Assembly: GCA_017400455.1 (NCBI GenBank)
Contig: JAFPTC010000122.1
Coordinates: forward strand, 1-54,499
Source: Prevotella sp.
GTDB taxonomy: Bacteria > Bacteroidota > Bacteroidia > Bacteroidales > Bacteroidaceae
Length of the DNA stretch: 54,499 nucleotides
Direction: 5' to 3'
The stretch's first letter is position 1. The number at the start of each line of letters is the position of its first letter. Positions 1-8,376 of this stretch are shown here, one piece after another. The notes beneath the pieces are model-generated. The model did not search any database. It had not been told where the DNA came from and saw only the letters and a list, made by a program, of their open reading frames with translations. The position numbers were made by a program, and so were the translations under genes.

Positions 1-1002
1 ATCCATAGTGGTCTTGAGGGTCATTGTACCATCATTCTCCACATTTACCAGTTCAACATCAGTACTCTCTGGATCAGTGACATCAATAACTACGGGCTCA
101 CTGCCTTCACCATCCCCCAGTGTCAGCTTCTCACCGTCCCAAACGGCAAAGATGCCATAAGCATGGCCGTTTTGTAAGCTAATGTCGCTGCTGATGCGGT
201 TTTCAGAGCGTATCTCTTCGCCATTGATTTCGGCTATAAGCTGGGCATTTTGAATCTTCTTACCAGTTGGAATGTAGAAAGATGACACTTGCGGGAAAGA
301 ACTGCCATTGTACACATTTATGACTTTAGGCTTTCCCTTCTTATCTCCGTCTTGAGAGGCATTTTGAATGTGCCCATCTTCAACTGAAACCTCAGCCGAG
401 GTATAGTACCATTTCTCTTCAGCATCAAAGCCTTTGTGGACAAACACAAAAGGTTTGCTGGACTTGTTAATAACATATAAGATTTCTGCTACACCAGCTA
501 CTTGTGATGTGACTGAAGAACTTCCTCTTTGGCCCGTGAACCAAAAGTTAGAAGTTGCATTGCGCACCAAATCTTGGCGATAGAACAATTCGTGGTCATC
601 TACGTTGAATGCTCCTGATAAGCCGTACAGTTGATAGGAGGCTTTTGTGTCCAGTTTCGATGCATCTACTTCCACTCTAAATTGTCCGTTTTCCGAGTCG
701 ACGGTAGAAATGGGATATTGGCCCATGTTAATAATTTTCCCATTTTGTTTGGCAAACATAAAAACATTCCCAATGTCGTCCCATTTAGAACTGAACTGGA
801 CCTCATTCCCATCGGCAAGTTCGCTGTTGACTAATATGTTCGGCGTTGGGTTGGGCATGGTGAATGCCATAGAAATCTTGTCAACACTTTCCTCCTCCTC
901 CTCTTGGGATTTCATTTTTATCTCTCCTATGGTACATGAGGTCAAAAAAGCCAAGAAAATAGGCAATAGAAGTACATTCGTGATTTTCGAATTTTTCATC
1001 AT
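1..1002 (-). CDS. Surface lipoprotein, 3' end outside window
   Basis: An open frame of 334 codons runs on the minus strand from ATG at 1002 off the left edge with no stop, so the C-terminus is missing. The N-terminus is a lipoprotein signal peptide (MMKNSKITNVLLLPIFLAF, then the lipobox LTSC at about residues 20-23), followed by an acidic EEEE stretch. The rest is rich in beta-strand-like, aromatic and Gly/Asn segments, as in Bacteroidales fimbrillin-like or other exported surface proteins, but I recognise no specific family. A second ATG lies one codon downstream (999). The gene has its own promoter. It could be the N-terminal part of a larger adhesin; the missing end decides. Confidence 0.75.
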   Translation of the reverse strand, partial: MMKNSKITNVLLLPIFLAFLTSCTIGEIKMKSQEEEEESVDKISMAFTMPNPTPNILVNSELADGNEVQFSSKWDDIGNVFMFAKQNGKIINMGQYPISTVDSENGQFRVEVDASKLDTKASYQLYGLSGAFNVDDHELFYRQDLVRNATSNFWFTGQRGSSSVTSQVAGVAEILYVINKSSKPFVFVHKGFDAEEKWYYTSAEVSVEDGHIQNASQDGDKKGKPKVINVYNGSSFPQVSSFYIPTGKKIQNAQLIAEINGEEIRSENRISSDISLQNGHAYGIFAVWDGEKLTLGDGEGSEPVVIDVTDPESTDVELVNVENDGTMTLKTTMD

Positions 1003-1040
1003 ATAGTTTATAGGTTTATAATAATTCGCAAATAGTTTTG

Positions 1041-1071
1041 CAAAGTTACACAAAAAAATGGTAACAGCAAA
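1041..1071 (-). promoter_or_regulatory. Bacteroidales-type promoter for the lipoprotein
   Basis: On the minus strand TTTG (1071-1068), a 19-base gap and TAACTTTG (1048-1041) match the Bacteroidales -33/-7 pattern. The start codon follows 38 bases further on. Confidence 0.7.
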
Positions 1072-1109
1072 AAAAACTCAAAAAAATGAATTAAGGAAAG
1101 CCTGGTATG

Positions 1110-1892
1110 CTATTCGGGGCCGTATTTGTGGCCGAAATAATACTGTCCTCTTTTGCGCGTGATTTGCCCGTAGTTGATGGCGTGGACGGGGCAGTGGTGG
1201 TAGCAGCTGAGGCAGCAGGTGCAGCGTCCGTCATGCTTCCAGCTGGGCGTTTCCTCGAAGGCAATCTCGCCCACGGGACATTCCTTGGCGCAGCGTCCGC
1301 AGTGGATGCAGACATCGGCGTCGACGGTGAATTTCTTGTCGGTAATCATATACCGGTTGAAATAGGCACCGATGACATGGCTGAATGTCCAGGGCGTCAA
1401 ACCCCGCTTCAGGCGGCTGTAGCCCGACTGGCGGTTGATGACAACCTTGATGAATTCGTCAAGGTCGTGCCGGGCCTGCTCCGTCTTCTCGCGTTCGCGC
1501 TCCGGCGAGTCCGTGTACATGAAAGGCAGGCAGACGTAGCTTTCGGGCATGATGAGCGATTGGCAGCTCTGAAGGCCGATGCCTTTGAGGGCCAGTTCCT
1601 TCGTCAGCATTTTCACGGACAGTCCTGTGCTGTCGCCGCAGGTGCACAGCGCATAGGCATAATGGCCCGCTGCCTCGTGGATGGTCATCCGGCTAATGAA
1701 CTCGCGGACGATATGGGGCGGCTGCCACCCATGTACAGGGAAGCAGAAGCCGATGCGCTCCTGTTCCGCAAGCGTATATTCGCAAGGCGTATTCAGCTCG
1801 TCGGCTATGGACAACAGCCGCTCGTGCGTGGCTGCTGCCAGCTGTTCGGCGGCCCAGCGTGTATTGCCTGTACCAGAGAAATAGAAGATCAT
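1110..1892 (-). CDS. EFR1-type flavodoxin/ferredoxin fusion protein
   Basis: A 260-residue soluble redox protein. The N-terminus MIFYFSGTGNTRWAAEQLA is the FMN phosphate-binding loop of a flavodoxin-like domain (roughly residues 1-150). The C-terminal part (about 185-245) holds two 4Fe-4S motifs, CIHCGRCAKECP and CTCCLSCYHHCP. This order is that of the EFR1 family (flavodoxin plus bacterial ferredoxin), thought to move electrons to unidentified partners. Its ATG overlaps the stop of the upstream rhodanese gene in ATGA, so the two are probably translated together. No signal peptide, so cytoplasmic. The substrate cannot be told from the sequence. Confidence 0.9.
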   Translation of the reverse strand: MIFYFSGTGNTRWAAEQLAAATHERLLSIADELNTPCEYTLAEQERIGFCFPVHGWQPPHIVREFISRMTIHEAAGHYAYALCTCGDSTGLSVKMLTKELALKGIGLQSCQSLIMPESYVCLPFMYTDSPEREREKTEQARHDLDEFIKVVINRQSGYSRLKRGLTPWTFSHVIGAYFNRYMITDKKFTVDADVCIHCGRCAKECPVGEIAFEETPSWKHDGRCTCCLSCYHHCPVHAINYGQITRKRGQYYFGHKYGPE

Positions 1893-2263
1893 AGCGGCAT
1901 TTTCCTTTTAATCCATTCCGTGATGCCACCTTCCAGGTTGACGCACTTATATCCTTCGGCACTCAGCATGCCGCAAGCCTTGGCCGAGCGTCGTCCGCCA
2001 CGGCAGTAAACGGCTATGGTCCTGTCGGTGGGTAACGAGGCCTTAGCCTGCTGAAGGAAGTCGTCCTTCTTCACGTCGATGTTCATGGCCCGCTGAATGT
2101 GGCCTTCGCCGAACTCTTCTGCCGTCCTCACGTCGAGGACCACCACGCTGGAGTCGGCAATCAGTGCTGCAAACGCCTCTACGTCGGCATCCTGATAGTT
2201 CTTCTGGCCGCAGGCCGATGTCAGGCCCAGGACAGCCAGCAGGTAAGCGATGATTTTCTTCAT
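1889..2263 (-). CDS. Rhodanese-domain lipoprotein
   Basis: A 124-residue protein with a lipoprotein signal (MKKIIAYLLAVLGLTSAC, Cys18) and a single rhodanese domain over residues about 27-120. The active loop is CRGGRRS, with the catalytic Cys in the usual place, and LDVRTAEEFGEGHI is the conserved CH2A-like motif. Rhodanese domains carry sulfur as a cysteine persulfide; this one should sit in the periplasm, tethered to a membrane. The coupling to the downstream flavodoxin/ferredoxin gene suggests a shared redox job, which is inference because that partner is cytoplasmic. Confidence 0.92.
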   Translation of the reverse strand: MKKIIAYLLAVLGLTSACGQKNYQDADVEAFAALIADSSVVVLDVRTAEEFGEGHIQRAMNIDVKKDDFLQQAKASLPTDRTIAVYCRGGRRSAKACGMLSAEGYKCVNLEGGITEWIKRKMPL

Positions 2264-2323
2264 ATTCTTGCTGTTTTGTTTGCTTGGTTCGCGTCATTTT
2301 GCTGTTTCAGCAGAAATCTTCTG

Positions 2324-2331
2324 CAAAAATA
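2324..2331 (-). promoter_or_regulatory. -7 element for rhodanese/EFR1 pair
   Basis: TATTTTTG reads on the minus strand 60 bases before the rhodanese start codon. A clear -33 TTTG at the right distance is not visible, so the call is moderate. Confidence 0.5.
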
Positions 2332-2433
2332 GTGTTTTTTTGCTGATTGCCGCTCTTTTTCTGCCATAAATTTGTGATTATTTATGAATAATTCAGCAGC
2401 CTGTTCAGAAAAGGCATAGCGCGAGAATTTTCC

Positions 2434-2566
2434 GGGGAGCCTTCCCGTGAAAATTTCTCACGCGAGATTTTTTTCTGGGGAGCCTTCCCGTGAAAATTTC
2501 TCACGTGAGATTTTTTTCTGGGAGGCCTTCCCGTGAAAATTTCTCACGTGAGATTTTTTCACGCGA
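2434..2566 (+). repeat. 43-bp palindromic repeat array, site A (3 units)
   Basis: Three tandem units of exactly 43 bp. Each has the core palindrome TCTCACGTGAGA (first copy TCTCACGCGAGA) centred in A/T tracts, at 2456-2467, 2499-2510 and 2542-2553. They alternate with a second near-palindrome of the form GGGAGGCCTTCCC. The array lies between two divergently read genes. The same unit recurs near 18.1, 32.9 and 54.1 kb. Confidence 0.9.
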
Positions 2567-2631
2567 GCAGGGTGGGGCGGTGCGACGTGCCGTTTTCGTC
2601 GAAAAAAGTGCCGCATTTCGTCGAAACTTGC

Positions 2632-2662
2632 TTGGGGGAAACAATGGAAAATAGTAATTTTG
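2632..2662 (+). promoter_or_regulatory. Promoter of the beta-barrel/kinase operon
   Basis: TTG (2632-2634), a 20-base gap and TAATTTTG (2655-2662) match the Bacteroidales promoter form. This rules out a start at 2660, inside the -7 element, and supports the ATG at 2690. Confidence 0.65.
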
Positions 2663-2689
2663 CACCAGAATCAAGACAAAACAAGAAAA

Positions 2690-5209
2690 ATGAATAGCAA
2701 AATGACGAAAAAACTCTTTCTTTCACTGGCCGTGAGCCTCATGGCCACGACGGCCGGCGCCCAGACCACGGTGAAGGGCGTGCTGGTGGATCAGACGCTG
2801 GGCGAAGGCGAGCCCTATGCCACCGTGCGCATCATCAAGCAAGGCAGCGAGAAGGCCGCCGCTCAGTTCCTCACCGGCGTGGACGGCCGCTTCAGCCAGC
2901 AGGTCAGCGGACGTGGCAAGTACGACATCGTGTTCAGCAGCGTGGGCAAGGAAGACCTCCACCGCCCCATCGAGCTGACGGGCAGCGGTACGCTGAATCT
3001 CGACACATTATATATAAAGGACAGCGCCACGGCCCTGCAGGGCGTGGAGATAGTGGCCCAGAAGCCGCTGGTGAAGATGGAGGTTGACAAGATGAGCTAC
3101 AACGTGGCCGAGGACGACGATGCCAAGGCCTCGACGGTGCTCGACATGCTGCGCAAGGTGCCCATGGTGAGCGTCGACGGCCAGGACAACATCTCGGTCA
3201 ACGGCTCGTCGGCCTTCAAGGTCTATGTAGACGGAAAACCCAACATGATGTTCTCCACCAACCCGTCGATGATCTTCAAAAACATGCCCGCCTCAATGGT
3301 GAAGAGCATCGAGGTGGTGACCAACCCTGGTGCCAAGTATGACGCCGAGGGCGCTACGGGCGTGCTCAACATCGTGCTCAACAAGGAGGGCTTCGGCGGT
3401 GCTGCGGGCGCTGCTGGCAGTAGCAGCATGGACGGCTTCAGCGGCAGCCTGCGTGCCCAGGCCGGCACCAACGGCTGGGGTGGCGGTGCTTTCCTCAGCG
3501 GCCAGAAGGGCAAGCTTTCCTATAGTGCCAACGCCATGTACAACCAGATGAAGCCCGGCACGCCGAAGGTGAGCCAGGAGATGATACAGTCCCTGATGGA
3601 GCAGACCACCGAGAGCCGCACAGAGACACGCCTGCCCTTCACCATGGGCAGTCTCTCGCTGGGCTACGAACTCGACTCGATGAGCACCGTGGGCCTGACG
3701 GCCCAGCTCACCAGCATGAACATGAAGAATACCGGCTGGACGAAAAGCGCAATAAGCTTCCCCCACTTCTCGACGCCGACGCTCAACGGCTGGCAGTACG
3801 GCAGCGACATTGACATGCGCAACCGCCAGACCAGCTTCAGCGGCTCGGCCGACTATCAGCGCTTCTTCAACCGCGAGCGCACCAGCTTCCTGGCCCTGAC
3901 CTATCAGCTGTCGTACAGTCCCAACCACAGCAAGACCACCACCGACTTCCATGCGGTGGACGGACTGCCCATCGACCTCACCGACCGCCTCTCTGACAAC
4001 CGCGAGAAGACCACCGAGCATACCTTCCAGGCCGACTACACCACGCCCCTGGGCAGCAGCATGGAGGGCACCACGCCCACCCACACGCTGAACCTGGGCG
4101 GCAAGATAATGCTGCGTCGCGCCAGCAGCTTGGCCGACTACTACCAGGCTGGAACTTTCATGCCCGACATGAGCATGGACTACGTCCACGAGAACCGCAT
4201 CGGCGCCGCCTACGCCGAGTATGAGGGACGCTACGGCAGCGTCAGCGCCAAGGCCGGACTGCGCTATGAGCACACCTGGCAGGACGTGGAGTACAAGACG
4301 GCCACGGCCCAGGACTTCTCCACCGACTATGGCAACCTCGTGCCTTCGGCCAGCCTGAGCTATGCCTTCGCTCCCACCACCAACCTGGGCCTCACTTACA
4401 ACCTGCGCATCTCGCGTCCGGGCATCACCTATCTGAACCCCTACATCGACCGTTCTGACCCCACGGCTCGCACCTATGGCAACAGCAACCTCGACGTGGA
4501 GAAGACCCACAACGTGAGCCTCGTCTTCAACCAGTACAGCACGAAGCTGATGCTCAACGCCACGCTGAGCCATAACTTCTCTGACAACGGCATCGAGCAG
4601 TATAGCTTCGAGCGTGATGGACTGCTCAATACCACCTATGGCAACCTGGGCCACCGCCACCAGACGGCCCTGAACGTCTATCTGAACTGGCTGCTGCACA
4701 AGAACACCCGCCTCTTCATGAACGGCGGTGGCAGCTACGTGGACTTGCGCTCCGACGCCATTGACGCCCACAACAGCGGCTGGCAGTACAACCTCATGGC
4801 CGGCCTGCAGCAGACGCTGCCCTGGCAGCTGAAGCTGGGAGCCTACGTCGTGAGCCAGTCGAAGACCTACACCCTGCAGGGCTGGAGCGGCGGCGCCAAC
4901 CTGCTCATCGGCAACCTCACGCGCTCGTTCTTCAACGAAAAGCTCACCTTGGGCATCCAGGGCCTGACGGGCCTGAACAAGGGCGGCTGCCTGAACATCG
5001 AGACCGAGAGCCAAGGCAGGGACTTCTATAACCACAGCCTGGTTCGCGTGCCCATCTACAATGTCAGTTTCACCGTGAGCTACACCTTCGGCAATGCCGG
5101 CCAGCGCATGATGGCGCAGCAGCAGCGTCAGACGCGCATCGAGAGCGACTTCATTGAGCAGAAGTCGCAGGGCGAGATGATCCAGGGAGCCGGAAACATG
5201 GGCAATTGA
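2690..5209 (+). CDS. Outer-membrane beta-barrel protein (TonB-receptor-like)
   Basis: An 839-residue exported protein. The start MNSKMTKKLFLSLAVSLMAT lies 28 bases after the promoter; MTKKLF at 2702 is an alternative. After signal cleavage near AGAQ comes a carboxypeptidase-like regulatory domain (about 30-115), then a plug-like domain with VEVVTNPGAKYDAEG and GVLNIVLNK (about 125-235), then a long aromatic beta-barrel region to the C-terminus. This is the layout of the outer membrane beta-barrel family of Bacteroidales, which resembles TonB-dependent receptors but is not a SusC. No SusD partner follows. The histidine kinase gene starts 2 bases after the stop codon, so barrel and sensor are probably one transcript. 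Substrate unknown. Confidence 0.88.
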   Translation: MNSKMTKKLFLSLAVSLMATTAGAQTTVKGVLVDQTLGEGEPYATVRIIKQGSEKAAAQFLTGVDGRFSQQVSGRGKYDIVFSSVGKEDLHRPIELTGSGTLNLDTLYIKDSATALQGVEIVAQKPLVKMEVDKMSYNVAEDDDAKASTVLDMLRKVPMVSVDGQDNISVNGSSAFKVYVDGKPNMMFSTNPSMIFKNMPASMVKSIEVVTNPGAKYDAEGATGVLNIVLNKEGFGGAAGAAGSSSMDGFSGSLRAQAGTNGWGGGAFLSGQKGKLSYSANAMYNQMKPGTPKVSQEMIQSLMEQTTESRTETRLPFTMGSLSLGYELDSMSTVGLTAQLTSMNMKNTGWTKSAISFPHFSTPTLNGWQYGSDIDMRNRQTSFSGSADYQRFFNRERTSFLALTYQLSYSPNHSKTTTDFHAVDGLPIDLTDRLSDNREKTTEHTFQADYTTPLGSSMEGTTPTHTLNLGGKIMLRRASSLADYYQAGTFMPDMSMDYVHENRIGAAYAEYEGRYGSVSAKAGLRYEHTWQDVEYKTATAQDFSTDYGNLVPSASLSYAFAPTTNLGLTYNLRISRPGITYLNPYIDRSDPTARTYGNSNLDVEKTHNVSLVFNQYSTKLMLNATLSHNFSDNGIEQYSFERDGLLNTTYGNLGHRHQTALNVYLNWLLHKNTRLFMNGGGSYVDLRSDAIDAHNSGWQYNLMAGLQQTLPWQLKLGAYVVSQSKTYTLQGWSGGANLLIGNLTRSFFNEKLTLGIQGLTGLNKGGCLNIETESQGRDFYNHSLVRVPIYNVSFTVSYTFGNAGQRMMAQQQRQTRIESDFIEQKSQGEMIQGAGNMGN

Positions 5210-5210
5210 T

Positions 5211-6266
5211 ATGAAAAGACCAACGAAAAAAGATTGGACCACCTTCGGCATACAAGTGGGAGTATGGGCGGCAGTAATCCTGCTGCCCGTGCTCACGTCG
5301 TGGCTCATCACCAGCAACGGCCAGTATGCCATGGACACGCTGATGATGACGGGCAGCATGCTCCAGTCGCCCATGCTCCTCTATTTCCTCAATTTCTATG
5401 TCTTCGACCGCTGGCTATTCCAGCCGCGCCGCTACTGGTGGTTCGCACTGGCCAACCTGGCGCTGATGGCGGCCCTTAACTGGGGCATCGTCTTCTGGGC
5501 CGACTACGCGCCGCAGATGCCCGCCATGGCCTGGCTGGGCATGGCCATCGGGTTCTTCGTCTACTTCCTGCTGAACCTGGCCATGATAGCGGCGGCCCTG
5601 GGCATTCGCCACTTCATGCGCATCAGACGCATCCGCCAGCAGTTGCAGGAGGAGCAGGCCCGCCGCACCGAGGCCGAGCTGGCCTGGCTGAAAAACCAGA
5701 TCAATCCCCACTTCCTGTTTAACACGCTCAACAACATCTCGTCGCTGGCCGCCATCGACGGCGAGGCCACCCAGGAGGCCGTGGCCCAGCTGAGCGACCT
5801 GCTGCGCTATGCCATGTACGAGACCAACAAGCCCAGCGTGGCGCTACAGGGCGAGGTGGACTTCATGCGCAACTATATAGCACTGATGAAGCTCAGGGTA
5901 GGGCGAAACACCGTGGTGCAAACCCAGTTCGAGCTGTCCAACCCCCAGCAGGAGGTGGCCCCGCTGCTCTTCATCTCTATCATCGAGAACGCCTTCAAGC
6001 ACGGCGTGAGCAGCAACAAACCCTCCTACATTGTTCTTCAGCTGAAACAGCAGGAGAAGGAACTGTGCTTCGAGTGCCGCAACTCCTACTATCCCAAGAC
6101 GGCCGCCGACCACAGCGGCAACGGCATCGGCATCGAGAACACCCGCCGCCGGCTGGAACTGCTCTATCCCGACCGCCACTCGTGGGAAATGGGGCTCACC
6201 GACAACGGCCAGACCTACTACTCGCGCATTACGCTGCATTTTCCTGCCCCCGCAGGCAATAAATAG
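5211..6266 (+). CDS. LytS/YehU-type sensor histidine kinase
   Basis: A 351-residue membrane kinase. Four hydrophobic segments (about residues 12-33, 47-66, 75-93 and 104-128) are followed by a short coiled stretch (130-160), then the His_kinase domain with NQINPHFLFNTLNNIS (phospho-acceptor His167) and an ATPase region with ENAFKHGV and GNGIGIENTRRRL. This is the short LytS-like class that normally phosphorylates a LytTR response regulator. No such regulator lies in the window: the next gene is a glycosidase. It starts 2 bases after the beta-barrel gene and probably shares its transcript, so it may sense the state of that barrel or the envelope (inference). Confidence 0.93.
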   Translation: MKRPTKKDWTTFGIQVGVWAAVILLPVLTSWLITSNGQYAMDTLMMTGSMLQSPMLLYFLNFYVFDRWLFQPRRYWWFALANLALMAALNWGIVFWADYAPQMPAMAWLGMAIGFFVYFLLNLAMIAAALGIRHFMRIRRIRQQLQEEQARRTEAELAWLKNQINPHFLFNTLNNISSLAAIDGEATQEAVAQLSDLLRYAMYETNKPSVALQGEVDFMRNYIALMKLRVGRNTVVQTQFELSNPQQEVAPLLFISIIENAFKHGVSSNKPSYIVLQLKQQEKELCFECRNSYYPKTAADHSGNGIGIENTRRRLELLYPDRHSWEMGLTDNGQTYYSRITLHFPAPAGNK

Positions 6267-6313
6267 GGCCTCTGGAGCGTTTCTTCCAGTAAAAGGACTA
6301 ATAACCAAAAACA

Positions 6314-8323
6314 ATGAGAAAAAGAGCATTATGCATGCTGCTGTGCCTGATGGCAATGGCAGCGCGGGCAGGCGTGAAGGTAAATACCGTGGCCTCGCCC
6401 AATGGCAAGGTGGTGGTGACCGTCACCACCAACGGTGAGCAACTCCTTTGGCAGGTGAGCAGCGCTGATACCGAGGTGCTGCAGCCGTCGGCCATCCAGG
6501 CCGTGGTCGATGGGCGGCCCGTCATCAGCGGCAATGGCAGCGTGAGCCGCAAGCAACTGGTGAAGTCGGCCTTCAAGACGCCCGTCTATCGGCAGCAGGA
6601 GGTGGCCGACAACTATGGGCTGCTGGTGATGACGTTTGGCGGGGGCACCACCGTGGAGTTCCGTGCCTACGACGACGGTGCTGCCTATCGCATAGGCATT
6701 GGCAACCAGAAGGCCACGAGGGTTGACGGCGAGACCGTTCAGCTGCGCTTTCCGGGCGACTATAAAGCCTTCGTGCCCTATGTGAACGATCTGAGGAACG
6801 GCGAGCGCTACACCTTCTCCTTCGAGAGCTACTACGACGAGCAGCGTCTCTCGCAGATGTACCCCGACTCGCTGGCCATCACCCCGCTGTGTGTCTGTCT
6901 GCCCGACGGGCAGAAGGCCGTGGTGATGGACTGTGGCGTGGAGGACTACCCGGGCATGATGCTGAAGAAGGGCAGCGAGCCCAACAGCCTCGTGGCCGAG
7001 TTTGCGCCCTGCGTGCTGGAGCAGCGGCCCAACGGACTGAACATCATACCCACGAAGCGGGCCTCCTACATTGCCCAGATCAGCGGCCGGCGCATGCTGC
7101 CCTGGAGGGCCGTGGTCATTAGCCAGGACGATGCCCAGCTGCTCACTTGCGACATGGCCATGCGCTTGGCGCCCGAGCAGCGACTGGCCGACACCAGCTG
7201 GATCAGGCCCGGCAAGGTGGCCTGGGACTGGTGGAACAACACCAACGTATGGGGCGTGGACTTTCAGTCGGGCATGAACACCGCCACCTATAAATTCTAT
7301 ATTGACTTTGCCCAGAAAAACCACTTGGAATATATCATCATCGATGAGGGATGGAGCGGCCGCGAGTCGCTCATCGACAACCTGAACCCCGCCATCGACC
7401 TGAAGGAGCTGGTGCTCTATGGCAACAGCCGTGGCGTGGGCATCATCCTGTGGAGTTCGTGGCGAAACATGGTTGGCAACGATACCCAGGATGGCCGCGA
7501 GGCCATGGAGCGATATATGCAGCACTACGCCCAAATGGGCATCAAGGGCTTCAAGGTGGACTTTTTCGACCGCGACGACCAGCACTGCATTGGCTCGGCC
7601 TATCGCATGGCCGAGGTGGCTGCCCGCCACCACCTGCTGCTCGACTATCATGGCCTGAAGCCCATGGGCGTCCAGAGGGCATGGCCCAACGTGGTGAACT
7701 TTGAGGGTGTGAAGGGCCTGGAGAATTCGAAATGGGAGCCCCGCAAGGGCGACGGTCCCCTGCACGACCAGCCGCGATATGACGTCACCATTCCTTATCT
7801 GCGCATGCTCTGCGGACAGCTGGACTATACGCCCGGTGCCATGGACAACGCCACCCGCGACAATTTCTTCGGCAACAACAACCACCCCATGAGCCAGGGC
7901 ACCCGTGCCCACCAGGTGGCCATGTACGTGGTGTTCGATGCCCCCCTGCAGATGCTGGCCGACAGCCCCACGAAGTACATGCGTGAGCAACAGACCACCG
8001 ACTTCATCAGCCAGATTCCCACCACCTTCGACGAGAGCGTGCCCCTCTGCGGACAGATGGGCGAATATGTGGCCATAGCCAGGAGAAAGGGCAACACATG
8101 GTATGTAGGCGCCATGACCAACTGGACATCGCGCACGCTGAAGCTCGACCTCTCTTTCCTGGGCACTGGCAACCATGAGGCCCAGGTGTTTGCCGACGGC
8201 GTGAACGCCTTCAGCAGCAAGGAGGCCATGGACTATCAGCTGAGCCGCACGACGCTGAACGCCACCGAAGGACTCACCGTGAAGCTGGCCCCCGGCGGAG
8301 GCTGGGCTGCCATCATTAGGTGA
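6314..8323 (+). CDS. GH97 family glycosidase, probably retaining type
   Basis: A 669-residue exported enzyme with a signal peptide (MRKRALCMLLCLMAMAARAG). GH97 hallmarks are an N-terminal beta-sandwich beginning VASPNGKVVVTV, the barrel start WDWWNNTNVWGVDF, then YIIIDEGW, KGFKVDFFDRDDQ, LLLDYHGLKP and NFEGVKGLE. GH97 holds both inverting alpha-glucosidases (SusB) and retaining alpha-galactosidases. The retaining enzymes use an Asp nucleophile on the strand where KVDF lies (Asp416 here) and a Glu acid/base; Glu464 or Glu470 are candidates. I therefore favour an alpha-galactosidase-like retaining enzyme over a SusB-type alpha-glucosidase, with moderate certainty. It starts 47 bases after the kinase gene. 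Confidence 0.92.
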   Translation: MRKRALCMLLCLMAMAARAGVKVNTVASPNGKVVVTVTTNGEQLLWQVSSADTEVLQPSAIQAVVDGRPVISGNGSVSRKQLVKSAFKTPVYRQQEVADNYGLLVMTFGGGTTVEFRAYDDGAAYRIGIGNQKATRVDGETVQLRFPGDYKAFVPYVNDLRNGERYTFSFESYYDEQRLSQMYPDSLAITPLCVCLPDGQKAVVMDCGVEDYPGMMLKKGSEPNSLVAEFAPCVLEQRPNGLNIIPTKRASYIAQISGRRMLPWRAVVISQDDAQLLTCDMAMRLAPEQRLADTSWIRPGKVAWDWWNNTNVWGVDFQSGMNTATYKFYIDFAQKNHLEYIIIDEGWSGRESLIDNLNPAIDLKELVLYGNSRGVGIILWSSWRNMVGNDTQDGREAMERYMQHYAQMGIKGFKVDFFDRDDQHCIGSAYRMAEVAARHHLLLDYHGLKPMGVQRAWPNVVNFEGVKGLENSKWEPRKGDGPLHDQPRYDVTIPYLRMLCGQLDYTPGAMDNATRDNFFGNNNHPMSQGTRAHQVAMYVVFDAPLQMLADSPTKYMREQQTTDFISQIPTTFDESVPLCGQMGEYVAIARRKGNTWYVGAMTNWTSRTLKLDLSFLGTGNHEAQVFADGVNAFSSKEAMDYQLSRTTLNATEGLTVKLAPGGGWAAIIR

Positions 8324-8326
8324 GTT

Positions 8327-8368
8327 ATGAGTTAAGAGTTAAGAATTAAGAGTTAAGAGTTAAGAGGT
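8327..8368. repeat. GAGTTAAGAGTTAAG simple repeat between convergent genes
   Basis: Five near-copies of GAGTTAA/GAATTAA fill the 53-base gap between the ends of the GH97 and S41 genes. Similar low-complexity runs occur at 15.7 and 53.2 kb. Confidence 0.8.
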
Positions 8369-8376
8369 GAGGGGTT

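Noticed and set aside
1107-2009. 300-codon plus-strand frame over the EFR1 gene
   Set aside because: The minus-strand genes carry flavodoxin, ferredoxin and rhodanese motifs and a promoter; this frame has none.
3293-5374. Very long minus-strand frame (693 codons) opposite the beta-barrel gene
   Set aside because: It is the antisense of a GC-rich, strongly codon-biased gene; composition is Val/Ala/His/Gly-rich with no domain. Similar shadows occur opposite the GH97 gene and the 1187-residue protein.
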